From an uncultured Christensenella sp. (lineage in GTDB: Bacteria > Bacillota_A > Clostridia > Christensenellales > Borkfalkiaceae), in NCBI GenBank assembly GCA_910579295.1, contig CAJTTC010000009.1, positions 1-64,000 on the forward strand: a stretch of 64,000 nucleotides of DNA. Reading direction: 5' to 3'. The notes below the pieces were generated by a model, which saw only the letters and a program-made list of their open reading frames with translations, searched no databases and was not told where the DNA came from. Below are positions 1-6,879 of the stretch, one piece after another (positions within the stretch are counted from its first letter, which is position 1; each line of letters starts with the position of its first letter). The translations under genes were made by a program, and so were the position numbers.

Positions 1-68
1 GCTTTTAGCTACGGACCCGCCGTAATCAGCTTGGGAAGCTGACGCCGTACCGCTAGGCGACGCCTGCA
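1..68 (-). pseudogene. tRNA-Gly(CCC)-like 5' fragment, copy 1
   Basis: Read on the minus strand from 67, the core gives a possible acceptor strand GCAGGCG, a D-arm GCC/GGC whose loop reads AGCGGTA (the conserved GG and A of a D-loop), and a perfect 5-bp anticodon stem TCAGC/GCTGA around the loop TTCCCAA, anticodon CCC (Gly). The variable loop and the 5' T-stem strand GCGGG can be placed, but the T-loop reads TCCGTAG, no 3' T-stem strand follows, and no CGCCTGC acceptor partner is found. This looks like a degenerate or truncated tRNA, or a tRNA mimic, not a working tRNA. On the plus strand the anticodon loop alone would read GGG (Pro), but no D- or T-arm supports that. Confidence 0.45.
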
Positions 69-121
69 AGATATTAAGATTTTAAAGACGACCCCGTCGC
101 GCGACGGTAGTACCTGCGGTG

Positions 122-189
122 GCTTTTAGCTACGGACCCGCCGTAATCAGCTTGGGAAGCTGACGCCATACCGTTAGGCGACGCCTGCA
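122..189 (-). pseudogene. tRNA-Gly(CCC)-like 5' fragment, copy 2
   Basis: This is the second copy of the tRNA-like core, with the same anticodon arm (stem 147-151/159-163, loop 152-158) and the same missing 3' half. Its two differences from copy 1 fall in the D-arm: a purine-for-purine change at the position equivalent to R15 and a C-to-T change in the stem position that is unpaired in both copies. Both are changes a D-arm tolerates. The minus-strand sequence downstream runs into the GC-rich palindrome at 94-107 and then copy 1. Confidence 0.45.
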
Positions 190-283
190 TTTAACATTAA
201 TACTATATCATATAATATTAAAAAAAGCAAAGTAAAATCGCACAGTTTTACAACTTTTCTGTAAAATATGCTATAATCAGGAG

Positions 284-312
284 TTGATTATATGTGACGG
301 ATTTGATATAAT
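284..312 (+). promoter_or_regulatory. Sigma-A type promoter upstream of the small membrane protein gene
   Basis: -35 TTGATT (284-289), 17-bp spacer, -10 TATAAT (307-312). The predicted start near 319 gives a 20-nt leader with the ribosome-binding site AGGTG at 327-331. A second TATAAT at 272-277, with TTTACA at 247-252 and a 19-bp spacer, could be an additional upstream promoter. Confidence 0.7.
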
Positions 313-338
313 AAAACCGTAAGTTGAGGTGAATATAT

Positions 339-668
339 ATGTCAGAAGCTTTTTTTTCTTTGTTGTTTTCTATTCCGATTTTTGTATTAATGATAGTTTT
401 GATTGTGGTAAGTATTAAGGGTATGAACCAAAACGTCGCAGGTATGCTAAACGGTCATCAAATTCAAATCCTTACAGGCTATGGCTATGCAAGGTTGGTT
501 GTTGACGGAAACACCGTGGACGAAATCAATTCGCACTATATGTACACCGCCAAATTACAAGGTAAGGTGGAGGACTTCGATATTGTCGTAAATATCGGCA
601 CGGGCTTTTGCAGACGTAGATTAACTACGTTTATAAACGGTATCAAGCAAGACGTGTTATCCAATTAA
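339..668 (+). CDS. Small membrane protein of unknown function
   Basis: This encodes 109 residues that I do not recognise. Residues 3-27 form one hydrophobic membrane segment (FFSLLFSIPIF onward), followed by a soluble, mildly basic C-terminal part of about 80 residues without cysteine pairs or known catalytic motifs (one Cys, in the segment GFCRRR). The ATG is set by a good Shine-Dalgarno sequence, AGGTG, 7 nt upstream and a near-consensus promoter at 284-312. It stands alone: tRNA-like repeats lie upstream, and about 270 bp without an open frame follow before the terminator it could share with the convergent pot operon. The promoter and RBS argue that it is a real gene; nothing in the context suggests a role. 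Confidence 0.65.
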   Translation: MSEAFFSLLFSIPIFVLMIVLIVVSIKGMNQNVAGMLNGHQIQILTGYGYARLVVDGNTVDEINSHYMYTAKLQGKVEDFDIVVNIGTGFCRRRLTTFINGIKQDVLSN

Positions 669-740
669 TTTAAATTTATTATGTACTACGTGTAACATAA
701 TTGAGTTGATTTTGGCTAATTTTAATATTATGCGTGACAT

Positions 741-963
741 AATTGGTGCAGATATTGCTAAATTTACCGTATGTAATGGCGAATGACACTGAGGCGACAA
801 TAAATCGTCGGTGAAATGAGGACAACATTTAACTGTGTTTTTCTGCCTTGTCGCTTGACTGTTTAATGGGATAAATAGTTGGGTAAATTACCGAAATGGT
901 GCTCGACACCGTGCTTCAAAAATTTTAATAAAACACGCCGCAACATTATAGCTGCGGCGTGTC
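741..963 (+). ncRNA. Candidate structured small RNA (rod-like, 6S-like outline)
   Basis: The 338 bp between 668 and 1007 hold no convincing gene, but they contain nested complementary segments: AATTTACC (761-768) with GGTAAATT (882-889), then GCGACAA (794-800) with TTGTCGC (848-854), then AAATG (814-818) with CATTT (826-830). Between the outer and middle stems lie nearly symmetrical single strands of about 25 and 27 nt. This stem, bubble, apical-stem outline recalls 6S RNA, although the closed part (about 130 nt) is shorter than usual. A small hairpin (898-910) and the terminator at 933-962 follow. The promoter is poor: TTGAGT 701-706, 19-bp spacer, TATTAT 726-731. The RNA is a suggestion only. 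Confidence 0.3.
933..962 (-). terminator. Terminator of the pot operon, probably bidirectional
   Basis: A 10-bp perfect stem, ACACGCCGCA (933-942) with TGCGGCGTGT (953-962), encloses a 10-nt loop. On the minus strand it is followed by TTTATTAAAATTTTT, ending the operon whose last gene, potD, stops at 1007. On the plus strand a shorter run of T (CGTTTTA) follows. Confidence 0.8.
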
Positions 964-1006
964 GTTTTATAGGAATATAGATTTTTGTGTGTTTTATTAT
1001 GAGAGA

Positions 1007-2557
1007 TTATTTATCGGAATTATCCTTTTTAGGCGTTCTGTAAAAAATCTGATATCTGAATTTATAAAGAACGATGGCGGCGACTCCGACAACGATAAGG
1101 CTGACGACCGTCCACACAACGGCAGGGTTGAAATCTTTAACGTCAAGACAACGCACGTTAATCCACATTTGATTTATGGCGCTCAGTCTGTCGCCAAAAT
1201 CGAGCATTACAACGCTTCTGTCGATGACGTTTTTGGGCGGGTACTGTGCAAATAGCTGTCTGCCGCGGTTGATTGAACCGTCGTCGCCTATTTCCAATGT
1301 TTCGATATCTGCGGCTACGGAACACTCCTTTCCGAAGAAATACGAAACGTCGTAGTCGTACAGAGTAGTATTTCCGTCATTTTCCGCTCCGTAATTCCAT
1401 TCAAGGTAATCGAAAATCATACTGCTCTCTTCGTTGGGGTCGCCCGCAATGGAAGAGGTGTAGCCGATATAGTTCATATTTCGGATCGCGTTATCGGGGC
1501 GCGACAGAAAGTTGACGAACGCCTCTGCCGCAGTTCGCTTTTGCTCGTCGCCGTTAATGCCGTCTTTGAGCATTACCCAACCGTCGAACCAAAGGTTGGT
1601 GCATTCGTCGGGAACGGAATACCAAAGCTCGGTGGGGTTGTTTGTATCGTCGTCGGCTTCGTCCATAATGAACACTCCGTCGCCCGACCATTGATAATTT
1701 GCGACAACCTTTCCCGTTATCATATCCGCCTTGCCGCTGTCTGTTTCAAAGGAATAAACGTTGTTTTTTATATCCTTTAAGATATCGAGCGCAGCGGCAA
1801 TCGTGTCGTCGTGGGTGCTGTTTAACAGCTCGCTTCTACGCGCTGATGTAATGCTTTCACCGAGCAATTCTTCCGCGTTGAGAATACCGAGCGTTGCAAA
1901 GTATGCGTCTCTGACGTTATCTTTTACGGTGACTTGCCTCTTGTATTCGGGATTTTTTAAAACGCTCCAGCTCGAAACGTCTTCGGCGGATACGATTTCC
2001 GGATTGTAAACTATGCCTGTCGTTCCCAACATATAGCATGCCGCGTACTCTTTCCAGCCGTTTTCTGTAAAAACTCCGTCAATGTAGGGGGAAACGTTTC
2101 TGGCGTAATAGTTTGTTTGAATATTTTTATCGTGAAAGCTTTCTGAGTATTTCTCGACTCTTCCCTCGTTTACGAGCTGCATAATCATATATTCGGAGGG
2201 GCAAACAAGGTCGTAGGTGTCTCCTAAATTGAGGCGGTTATATAAATCCTCGTTAGTTCCGAAGGTTGAGTATTCGACCCGTATGTTAAAACCGTGGTCG
2301 CCGTTGTTAAACCATTCCGTAAAATCGTCAACAATGCTGTTAATTCCTATAACGCCGCCGAGCTCGGGCGCGTACGGGTTATCAATTTCAATGAGTTCGT
2401 CGTCGTCCCAATCGCCGAGGTCGATATATTCCTCCCAATTGGAAACTCTCAAAACGACTTCTTTGCCGGAGGAGGAGCAGGCAGACAGCGGCAGCATACC
2501 CACGGTGAGAGCGCCCGCCGCCGCGACGGTCAATATAAATTTAGGCAACTTTCTCAT
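1007..2557 (-). CDS. potD: Polyamine ABC transporter substrate-binding lipoprotein PotD, with C-terminal membrane anchor
   Basis: This is the extracellular spermidine/putrescine-binding subunit of the PotABCD importer. The 516 residues start with a lipoprotein signal peptide and lipobox L24-S-A-C27, so the mature protein is lipid-anchored at Cys27. The body has the periplasmic-binding-protein features of PotD (VSNWEEYI near the start, VCPSEYMI, YMLGTTGIVYNP). It is much longer than the usual 350 or so residues: an acidic insert after the first strand and a C-terminal extension ending in a hydrophobic segment (about 480-499) and a basic tail suggest a second membrane anchor. The ATG overlaps the end of potC by 17 bp and has an AGGGAG site in front. 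Last gene of the operon, directly before the terminator. Confidence 0.9.
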   Translation of the reverse strand: MRKLPKFILTVAAAGALTVGMLPLSACSSSGKEVVLRVSNWEEYIDLGDWDDDELIEIDNPYAPELGGVIGINSIVDDFTEWFNNGDHGFNIRVEYSTFGTNEDLYNRLNLGDTYDLVCPSEYMIMQLVNEGRVEKYSESFHDKNIQTNYYARNVSPYIDGVFTENGWKEYAACYMLGTTGIVYNPEIVSAEDVSSWSVLKNPEYKRQVTVKDNVRDAYFATLGILNAEELLGESITSARRSELLNSTHDDTIAAALDILKDIKNNVYSFETDSGKADMITGKVVANYQWSGDGVFIMDEADDDTNNPTELWYSVPDECTNLWFDGWVMLKDGINGDEQKRTAAEAFVNFLSRPDNAIRNMNYIGYTSSIAGDPNEESSMIFDYLEWNYGAENDGNTTLYDYDVSYFFGKECSVAADIETLEIGDDGSINRGRQLFAQYPPKNVIDRSVVMLDFGDRLSAINQMWINVRCLDVKDFNPAVVWTVVSLIVVGVAAIVLYKFRYQIFYRTPKKDNSDK

Positions 2558-3353
2558 TGGTCTTTCTCCCTGATTTTTTTACCGACATAACGTTCATAAC
2601 GATTACGACGGCAACAACAATTAAAAATATTACCGTGCTTAGCGCCCACAGAGCCGTTTTGACTTCCGTCTGGCTCCCGCGCGTCGCGTTTACTACGTAA
2701 GTGCTTATTGTGTCAAAGGTAGAGGGCTTTGTGTAGGTTGTGATAAAATAATCGTCCAACGATAGCGTTACGGCGAGCATAAAGCCCGAAAGAATACCGG
2801 GAATAAGTTGCGGCAAAATTACTTTGAAGAGCGCTTGCGCGGGAGTTGCGCCCAAATCGAGCGCCGCCTCGTAAAGATTGTTGTCGAGCTGTTTTAGCTT
2901 TGGAATAATCGAAAGGTACACGAAGGGCGCGCACAGCACGACGTGACCGATAACGAGCGGTACGAACGTGTCCTTGCCTATTCCGAGTAAAATAATCATA
3001 AGCACGCAGACCGAAAAGCCCGTTACGACGTCCGCGTTTACTACGGGAATTTGATTTGCCGTATTGAGGAGCAGTTTGGGGGTGCGTTTGGAATAGTGGG
3101 CGCCGATTGCTCCAAGCGTAGCTAAAACGGTTGCGAGAAATGCAGAGCCGATAGCAAGTAAAACAGTGCCTATAATCATTGCGCGCAGTTCTTCGTTTTT
3201 AAAGAGGTTTGCGTAATTTTCAAACGAAAATCCGTGGATATTGCCACCGACCATACTCGCGTCGGTAAAGCTGTAAACCGCGATTATGAGTATGGGTATG
3301 TAAGTTAACAGAAGGACTACGCCCAGCCATACGCAGGAAAATGCTTTTTTCAC
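2541..3353 (-). CDS. potC: Polyamine ABC transporter permease PotC
   Basis: This is an inner-membrane permease of the polyamine importer, 270 residues, with about six membrane segments and the EAA loop that contacts the ATPase (EAALDLGATPAQALFKVILP). I chose the GTG at 3353: it overlaps the potB stop as GTGA and has AGGAGG 8 nt upstream, and the protein then begins MKKAFSC directly before the first membrane helix. The open frame continues upstream over potB, but that extension is hydrophilic and unlike the family. It pairs with PotB to form the channel and is translationally coupled to it. Length and motifs fit PotC over PotB. Confidence 0.92.
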   Translation of the reverse strand: MKKAFSCVWLGVVLLLTYIPILIIAVYSFTDASMVGGNIHGFSFENYANLFKNEELRAMIIGTVLLAIGSAFLATVLATLGAIGAHYSKRTPKLLLNTANQIPVVNADVVTGFSVCVLMIILLGIGKDTFVPLVIGHVVLCAPFVYLSIIPKLKQLDNNLYEAALDLGATPAQALFKVILPQLIPGILSGFMLAVTLSLDDYFITTYTKPSTFDTISTYVVNATRGSQTEVKTALWALSTVIFLIVVAVVIVMNVMSVKKSGRKTNEKVA

Positions 3354-4150
3354 AGTACGGTCCTCCTTGCGTCGGTATCTTTGTCGCTGAAACGGTTGGT
3401 CACTATCGTTACAATAAATATAATGATTAGCAGTATCAGCGAAATCATAGAGCCGTTGTGCCAATCCTTTGCGCTGAAATAGCTTCCGATAAGGCTACCC
3501 ATAATGAAAGTGCTGTTATATAACATATCCAAAACGACGTAGTTCGTCATAGAGGGGAGCAACACCATCGTTATTCCGGAAACTATTGCGGGAACGGATA
3601 GAGGCAGCGTAACGTTAAGAAATACGAAAAATTTATTTGCGCCGAGGTCGGAAGCCGCTTCCAAAAGGCTTTTGTCGAGTTTTAAAAACGAGGTGTACAG
3701 CGGCAATATCATAAAAGGCAGGAAATCGTACGTCATTCCTATGACCGAGTTGAGGAAAGGGTGAAGGGATATGTTGCCCTCTATGACGCTCAAAACCTCT
3801 TTAAGCGCAGTAATTCTCAGCGTAAAGTTTATCCACATAGGTAAAATAAACAACAAAAGCAGTACGTGTTGTTTTTTGAAACCGCTACGCGCAAGAATAT
3901 ATGCGGTGGGATAGGCGATTATAAGGCAGATAAGAGTTGCCGTTATTGCCAACAGCATACTGTAAAGCAGTGTGCCTATCGTGTTTGTATTGGAGAAGAA
4001 GTTTATAAAGTTATCGAACGTAAAATGCCCCTGACCGTTTGTAAAGGCGTAATATACGATTACGAGCAACGGCGCTATTACGAACAAAATCAAAAAAGCG
4101 GCGTACGGTATGCAGAGCTGACTTCTTGAAAAACGGAGTTTAACTTTCAC
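3350..4150 (-). CDS. potB: Polyamine ABC transporter permease PotB
   Basis: This is the second permease of the polyamine importer, 266 residues from a GTG start at 4150 that overlaps the potA stop (GTGA) with GGAGGAGG just upstream. The protein begins MKVKLRFSRSQL and enters a membrane helix; about six helices follow. The coupling loop reads EAASDLGANKFFVFLNVTLP, the EAA motif of binding-protein-dependent permeases. A longer reading from an ATG at 4231 would add 27 hydrophilic residues encoded inside potA and is unlikely. Identical GTGA junctions at potA/potB and potB/potC point to tight translational coupling of the subunits. Confidence 0.92.
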   Translation of the reverse strand: MKVKLRFSRSQLCIPYAAFLILFVIAPLLVIVYYAFTNGQGHFTFDNFINFFSNTNTIGTLLYSMLLAITATLICLIIAYPTAYILARSGFKKQHVLLLLFILPMWINFTLRITALKEVLSVIEGNISLHPFLNSVIGMTYDFLPFMILPLYTSFLKLDKSLLEAASDLGANKFFVFLNVTLPLSVPAIVSGITMVLLPSMTNYVVLDMLYNSTFIMGSLIGSYFSAKDWHNGSMISLILLIIIFIVTIVTNRFSDKDTDARRTVL

Positions 4151-5655
4151 TTGTTTTCCTCCTCCGTCTTCAATCTTAGCTTTATCTTTTCCCTTGGAAT
4201 AATAATACTTACAAGGTCGCCCGTGTTCCACATATCGGGGCAGGAGAGCACGTAATCTTCTTCGTTTTCGTCCGTTCTGACGATGTAGCGGTAGTGGTCG
4301 CCCTTATAAATCATCGATATAATGTTGCCGACAACGCCGCCCGCCGATTTGTCGTCGCTCATTTCCATATCGTGCGTATCCACTTCGACCTCGACTTCAA
4401 TGCCCGTCAAATCGAGCTTTTCTCCCTGCGCGGTTACAAGATAACCCTCCTCGTCAATGACGGAGTTGGGGTAAAGCTGAGTCAAATCGCACTCGAATTC
4501 GCCGTCGCCGAATTCAACCGTGTTGTTCTTTGTTATAACGCCGTCGTATTTGTTTACCGTATAGACCTTTCTCATAAGGTGTATACCGTCTGGCTCGACG
4601 CGCATTCCTATCGTTGCGCCGACTTCCGCGCTCGAAGTGCTCTGAATGACAATTTCAAACTTTCCCACTCCGACGGTTATCTCGTAGTGAACGCCCTTGA
4701 ATACGGTTGAAATAACTTTACCTTTGAGCTGACCCTCGGTGGGGGCGCAGATTTTGATGTCCTCGGGGCGCACTACGACGTCAACCATATCGTTGATTTC
4801 GAAGTCGTCAAGACAATCGAAGGTTGCGCCGCAGAACTTGACTTTGAGCGTGCCCACAACCGTGCCGTTGAAAATGTTGCTTTCGCCAATAAAGTCGGCT
4901 ACGAACGTGTTGTTCGGCTCGTTATAAATCTGGGTGGGAGTACCTATCTGCTGAATTTCGCCGTCATTTATAACAACTATTTTATCGGACATTGTAAGCG
5001 CTTCTTCCTGGTCGTGCGTAACGTAGATAAACGTAATGCCCAATTTTTTGTGCATATTTTTCAGCTCTATCTGCATTTCTTTGCGCATTTTGAGGTCGAG
5101 CGCGCCGAGAGGTTCGTCCAAAAGCAGGATTTCGGGCTCGTTTACGATAGCGCGGGCAATAGCAATTCGCTGTTGCTGTCCGCCCGAGAGCGTGGAAACG
5201 CTACGCTTCTCAAATCCCTCGAGGTCGACTATTTCAAGCGCTTTTTTGACCTTTTTGTCTATTTCGCTCTTGCTAAGCTTTACTTTTTTAACGCGCGCGT
5301 TGCCTTTACTGTCGGTAACGGTCGTTTCGATCCTTTTAAGGCGCAGTCCGAACGCTATGTTTTCGTAAATGTTGAGATGGGGGAACAGAGCGTATTTCTG
5401 AAAGACGGTGTTTACCGGGCGTTTGTTGGGGGGCAGTTTGCTTATGTCCTCGCCGTTCAACAAAATTTTGCCCGAGGTCGGCAATTCGAAGCCCGCAATC
5501 ATTCGAAGCGTCGTGGTCTTACCGCAACCCGACGGACCTAAAAAAGTAACAAATTCACCTTTTTTTACTTCGAGATTGAAGTTGTCTACGGCAATCGTTT
5601 CGTCGTCGAATACCTTCTTTACGTCAATCAGCTCAATGATGTTGTCTGAGTTCAT
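4147..5655 (-). CDS. potA: Polyamine ABC transporter ATPase PotA, with long C-terminal extension
   Basis: This is the ATP-hydrolysing subunit that powers polyamine import. Visible motifs are Walker A GPSGCGKTT (40-48), Q-loop Gln86, signature LSGGQ (156-160), Walker B ILLLDE (176-181) and the switch His in VTHDQEEA. A basic insert sits at about 110-132, between the Q-loop and the signature. At 502 residues it is well above the usual 350-380: after the normal TOBE region (to about 370) there is an acidic stretch and what looks like a second TOBE-like unit ending in PREKIKLRLK. The ATG follows AGGAGA at good spacing and lies 12 bp after the regulator gene. Confidence 0.93.
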   Translation of the reverse strand: MNSDNIIELIDVKKVFDDETIAVDNFNLEVKKGEFVTFLGPSGCGKTTTLRMIAGFELPTSGKILLNGEDISKLPPNKRPVNTVFQKYALFPHLNIYENIAFGLRLKRIETTVTDSKGNARVKKVKLSKSEIDKKVKKALEIVDLEGFEKRSVSTLSGGQQQRIAIARAIVNEPEILLLDEPLGALDLKMRKEMQIELKNMHKKLGITFIYVTHDQEEALTMSDKIVVINDGEIQQIGTPTQIYNEPNNTFVADFIGESNIFNGTVVGTLKVKFCGATFDCLDDFEINDMVDVVVRPEDIKICAPTEGQLKGKVISTVFKGVHYEITVGVGKFEIVIQSTSSAEVGATIGMRVEPDGIHLMRKVYTVNKYDGVITKNNTVEFGDGEFECDLTQLYPNSVIDEEGYLVTAQGEKLDLTGIEVEVEVDTHDMEMSDDKSAGGVVGNIISMIYKGDHYRYIVRTDENEEDYVLSCPDMWNTGDLVSIIIPREKIKLRLKTEEENK

Positions 5656-5667
5656 TTGTGTTTCTCC

Positions 5668-6201
5668 TTAAAAATTGGGCGGCGTGGAAATCCAGATAAA
5701 TCTGGCTAACGTTTTGCCTGTGTTCTTGATATTGTGTGATTTGTTTGCCGTGTAATAAAAGGTTTCGCCCTTTTTGCAGTTGTACTTGCTCTCACCCAGC
5801 GTTATGCAGATTCTGCCCTCCAACACGTAGCCGAACTCCTCGCCCTCGTGAGGGAAATCGAGAGGGGTGGACGCCGCGGGAAGCAGTTCTACCAGAACGG
5901 GCTCCATTTCGTTTTTCTGCGCGTTGGGTATAATCCACTTGAAGACCATTCCGTCGTCGTGCTTTTCTATAAAGTCGTTTTCCGAAAAGGTGACTCGCGC
6001 GTCGTCGTCTTTTTTGAAAAATTCCGACGGGCTTGTGCCAAGCGCGGACAATATGTCCATCAAAGTTGCAATCGAGGGGGAAGTCAAATCGTTTTCGAGC
6101 TGAGAGATGTATCCCTTAGTCAGCTCGCAGCGGTCCGCAAGCTCCGATTGCGACAGGTTTAACTGTTGCCGTAAGCGTTTGATTTTTGAACCGATTTCCA
6201 T
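5668..6201 (-). CDS. XRE-family regulator with C-terminal cupin domain (PuuR-like)
   Basis: This 177-residue protein has an N-terminal helix-turn-helix of the XRE type (residues 5-60, KIKRLRQQLNLSQSELADRC then TKGYISQLEN) and a C-terminal cupin (about 105-175, FPHEGEEFGYVLEGRI, KKGETFYY, HNIKNTG). This architecture is that of PuuR and related regulators that sense polyamines or other small ligands. As the first gene of the pot operon it very probably regulates polyamine uptake and its own expression. The operator candidate is the inverted repeat between the promoter and this gene (6234-6277). The ligand is inferred from context and is not visible in the protein. Confidence 0.88.
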   Translation of the reverse strand: MEIGSKIKRLRQQLNLSQSELADRCELTKGYISQLENDLTSPSIATLMDILSALGTSPSEFFKKDDDARVTFSENDFIEKHDDGMVFKWIIPNAQKNEMEPVLVELLPAASTPLDFPHEGEEFGYVLEGRICITLGESKYNCKKGETFYYTANKSHNIKNTGKTLARFIWISTPPNF

Positions 6202-6233
6202 AAATTACCATCTTAATTAAGTTTTTTGTTTAA

Positions 6234-6277
6234 TTTTACTAAACGATTATTAAAAATAAACTAAAAGTTTAGTAAAA
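6234..6277. promoter_or_regulatory. Operator candidate of the pot operon
   Basis: A perfect 11-bp inverted repeat, TTTTACTAAAC (6234-6244) and GTTTAGTAAAA (6267-6277). The right arm is also part of a compact palindrome ACTAAA-AG-TTTAGT (6260-6273). So three copies of the half-site ACTAAA lie between the predicted transcription start (about 6287) and the regulator gene, where bound protein would block transcription. The natural binder is the XRE-cupin protein encoded just downstream. Confidence 0.65.
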
Positions 6278-6293
6278 ATAAACGACGCTAAAA

Positions 6294-6322
6294 ATTATAT
6301 ATATATGCACATATAATGTCAA
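6294..6322 (-). promoter_or_regulatory. Consensus sigma-A promoter of the pot operon
   Basis: On the minus strand: -35 TTGACA (6322-6317), spacer 17 bp, -10 TATAAT (6299-6294). Both hexamers are perfect consensus, so the operon should be strongly transcribed unless repressed, consistent with the operator just downstream. Confidence 0.85.
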
Positions 6323-6419
6323 TAAATTTTCGCTACTATTGAAAGTGTTAATATTTTTAATTTTTAGCGCTGAAAATGAAAGGAAATAACAAAAAAGGAG
6401 GGGTGCCAATCCCTCCGAA

Positions 6420-6453
6420 AAAGAAAAAACACGGGCGCGCAAAACGTCCGTGT
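6420..6453 (-). terminator. Terminator of rpsT
   Basis: Minus-strand hairpin with stem arms 6445-6453 (CGTCCGTGT) and 6429-6437 (ACACGGGCG), 9 bp with one G-T pair and a 7-nt loop, followed by TTTTTTCTT. It lies 25 bp after the rpsT stop and separates rpsT from the pot promoter. Confidence 0.85.
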
Positions 6454-6477
6454 AAATTAATTTCTTATTGCGATATT

Positions 6478-6741
6478 TTACGCCATAGCGTTGAGCTTTT
6501 TGGCAAGCCCCGACTTCTTGTTAGCCGCAGTATTCTTCTTTAAAACGCCCTTTGTTACTGCGCCGTCGATGGTGGAGCATACTTCGGGGAAGAGAGCCGT
6601 GGCAGCCGCCTTATCTCCGCTCTGAACAACTGCAAGGAATTTCTTGATCTGGTTCTTTACCTGAGTTTTGACAATCTTGTTCTGCTCGGTTTTCTTTTCT
6701 GTAACTAAGGTGCGCTTCTTTGCTGATTTTATATTAGGCAC
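6478..6741 (-). CDS. rpsT: 30S ribosomal protein S20
   Basis: This binds 16S rRNA in the body of the small subunit and is needed early in 30S assembly. From the GTG at 6741 it gives 87 residues beginning M(V)PNIKSAKKR, the invariant S20 start, and it is lysine-rich and helical throughout with the usual KGVLKKNTAANKKSGLAKKL end. A good AGGAGAG precedes the GTG; a longer ATG reading would add ten residues (NISKKGETD) absent from S20 proteins and would read through the ribosome-binding site. It is a single-gene unit with its own promoter (6787-6815) and terminator. Confidence 0.96.
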   Translation of the reverse strand: MPNIKSAKKRTLVTEKKTEQNKIVKTQVKNQIKKFLAVVQSGDKAAATALFPEVCSTIDGAVTKGVLKKNTAANKKSGLAKKLNAMA

Positions 6742-6786
6742 GTCTGTCTCTCCTTTTTTGGATATATTCAACTTAAATCTTGTGTA

Positions 6787-6815
6787 ATTTTATCATAAAA
6801 ATATGCGCTTGTAAA
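6787..6815 (-). promoter_or_regulatory. Promoter of rpsT
   Basis: Minus strand: -35 TTTACA (6815-6810), 17-bp spacer, -10 TAAAAT (6792-6787). The predicted start near 6780 gives a leader of about 40 nt that includes the AGGAGAG ribosome-binding site. Confidence 0.65.
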
Positions 6816-6879
6816 CTGTTTTTAATCGTCTTTTACATTTTTTTTAATATTATTTTATCGGCTTTAATATTTATATTAT

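Larger units (their letters stand above)
1..189. repeat. Tandem repeat, 121-bp period (two copies of a 68-bp core)
   Basis: Positions 1-68 and 122-189 are the same 68-bp sequence with only two differences (47 G versus 168 A, 53 C versus 174 T). They are separated by a 53-bp spacer that contains a perfect 14-bp palindrome, CCGTCGCGCGACGG, at 94-107. The window opens exactly at the left edge of a core, so the array may continue upstream. On the minus strand each core resembles the 5' part of a tRNA (see the two tRNA-like entries). Confidence 0.85.

Noticed and set aside
1..68. tRNA-Pro(GGG) on the plus strand
   Set aside because: Only the anticodon arm fits; no D-loop GG or T-arm can be drawn on this strand, whereas the minus strand gives a good D-arm.
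3354..3464. Longer N-terminus for potC
   Set aside because: The GTG at 3353 has AGGAGG at ideal spacing and a GTGA overlap with potB; the extension is hydrophilic and lies within potB.
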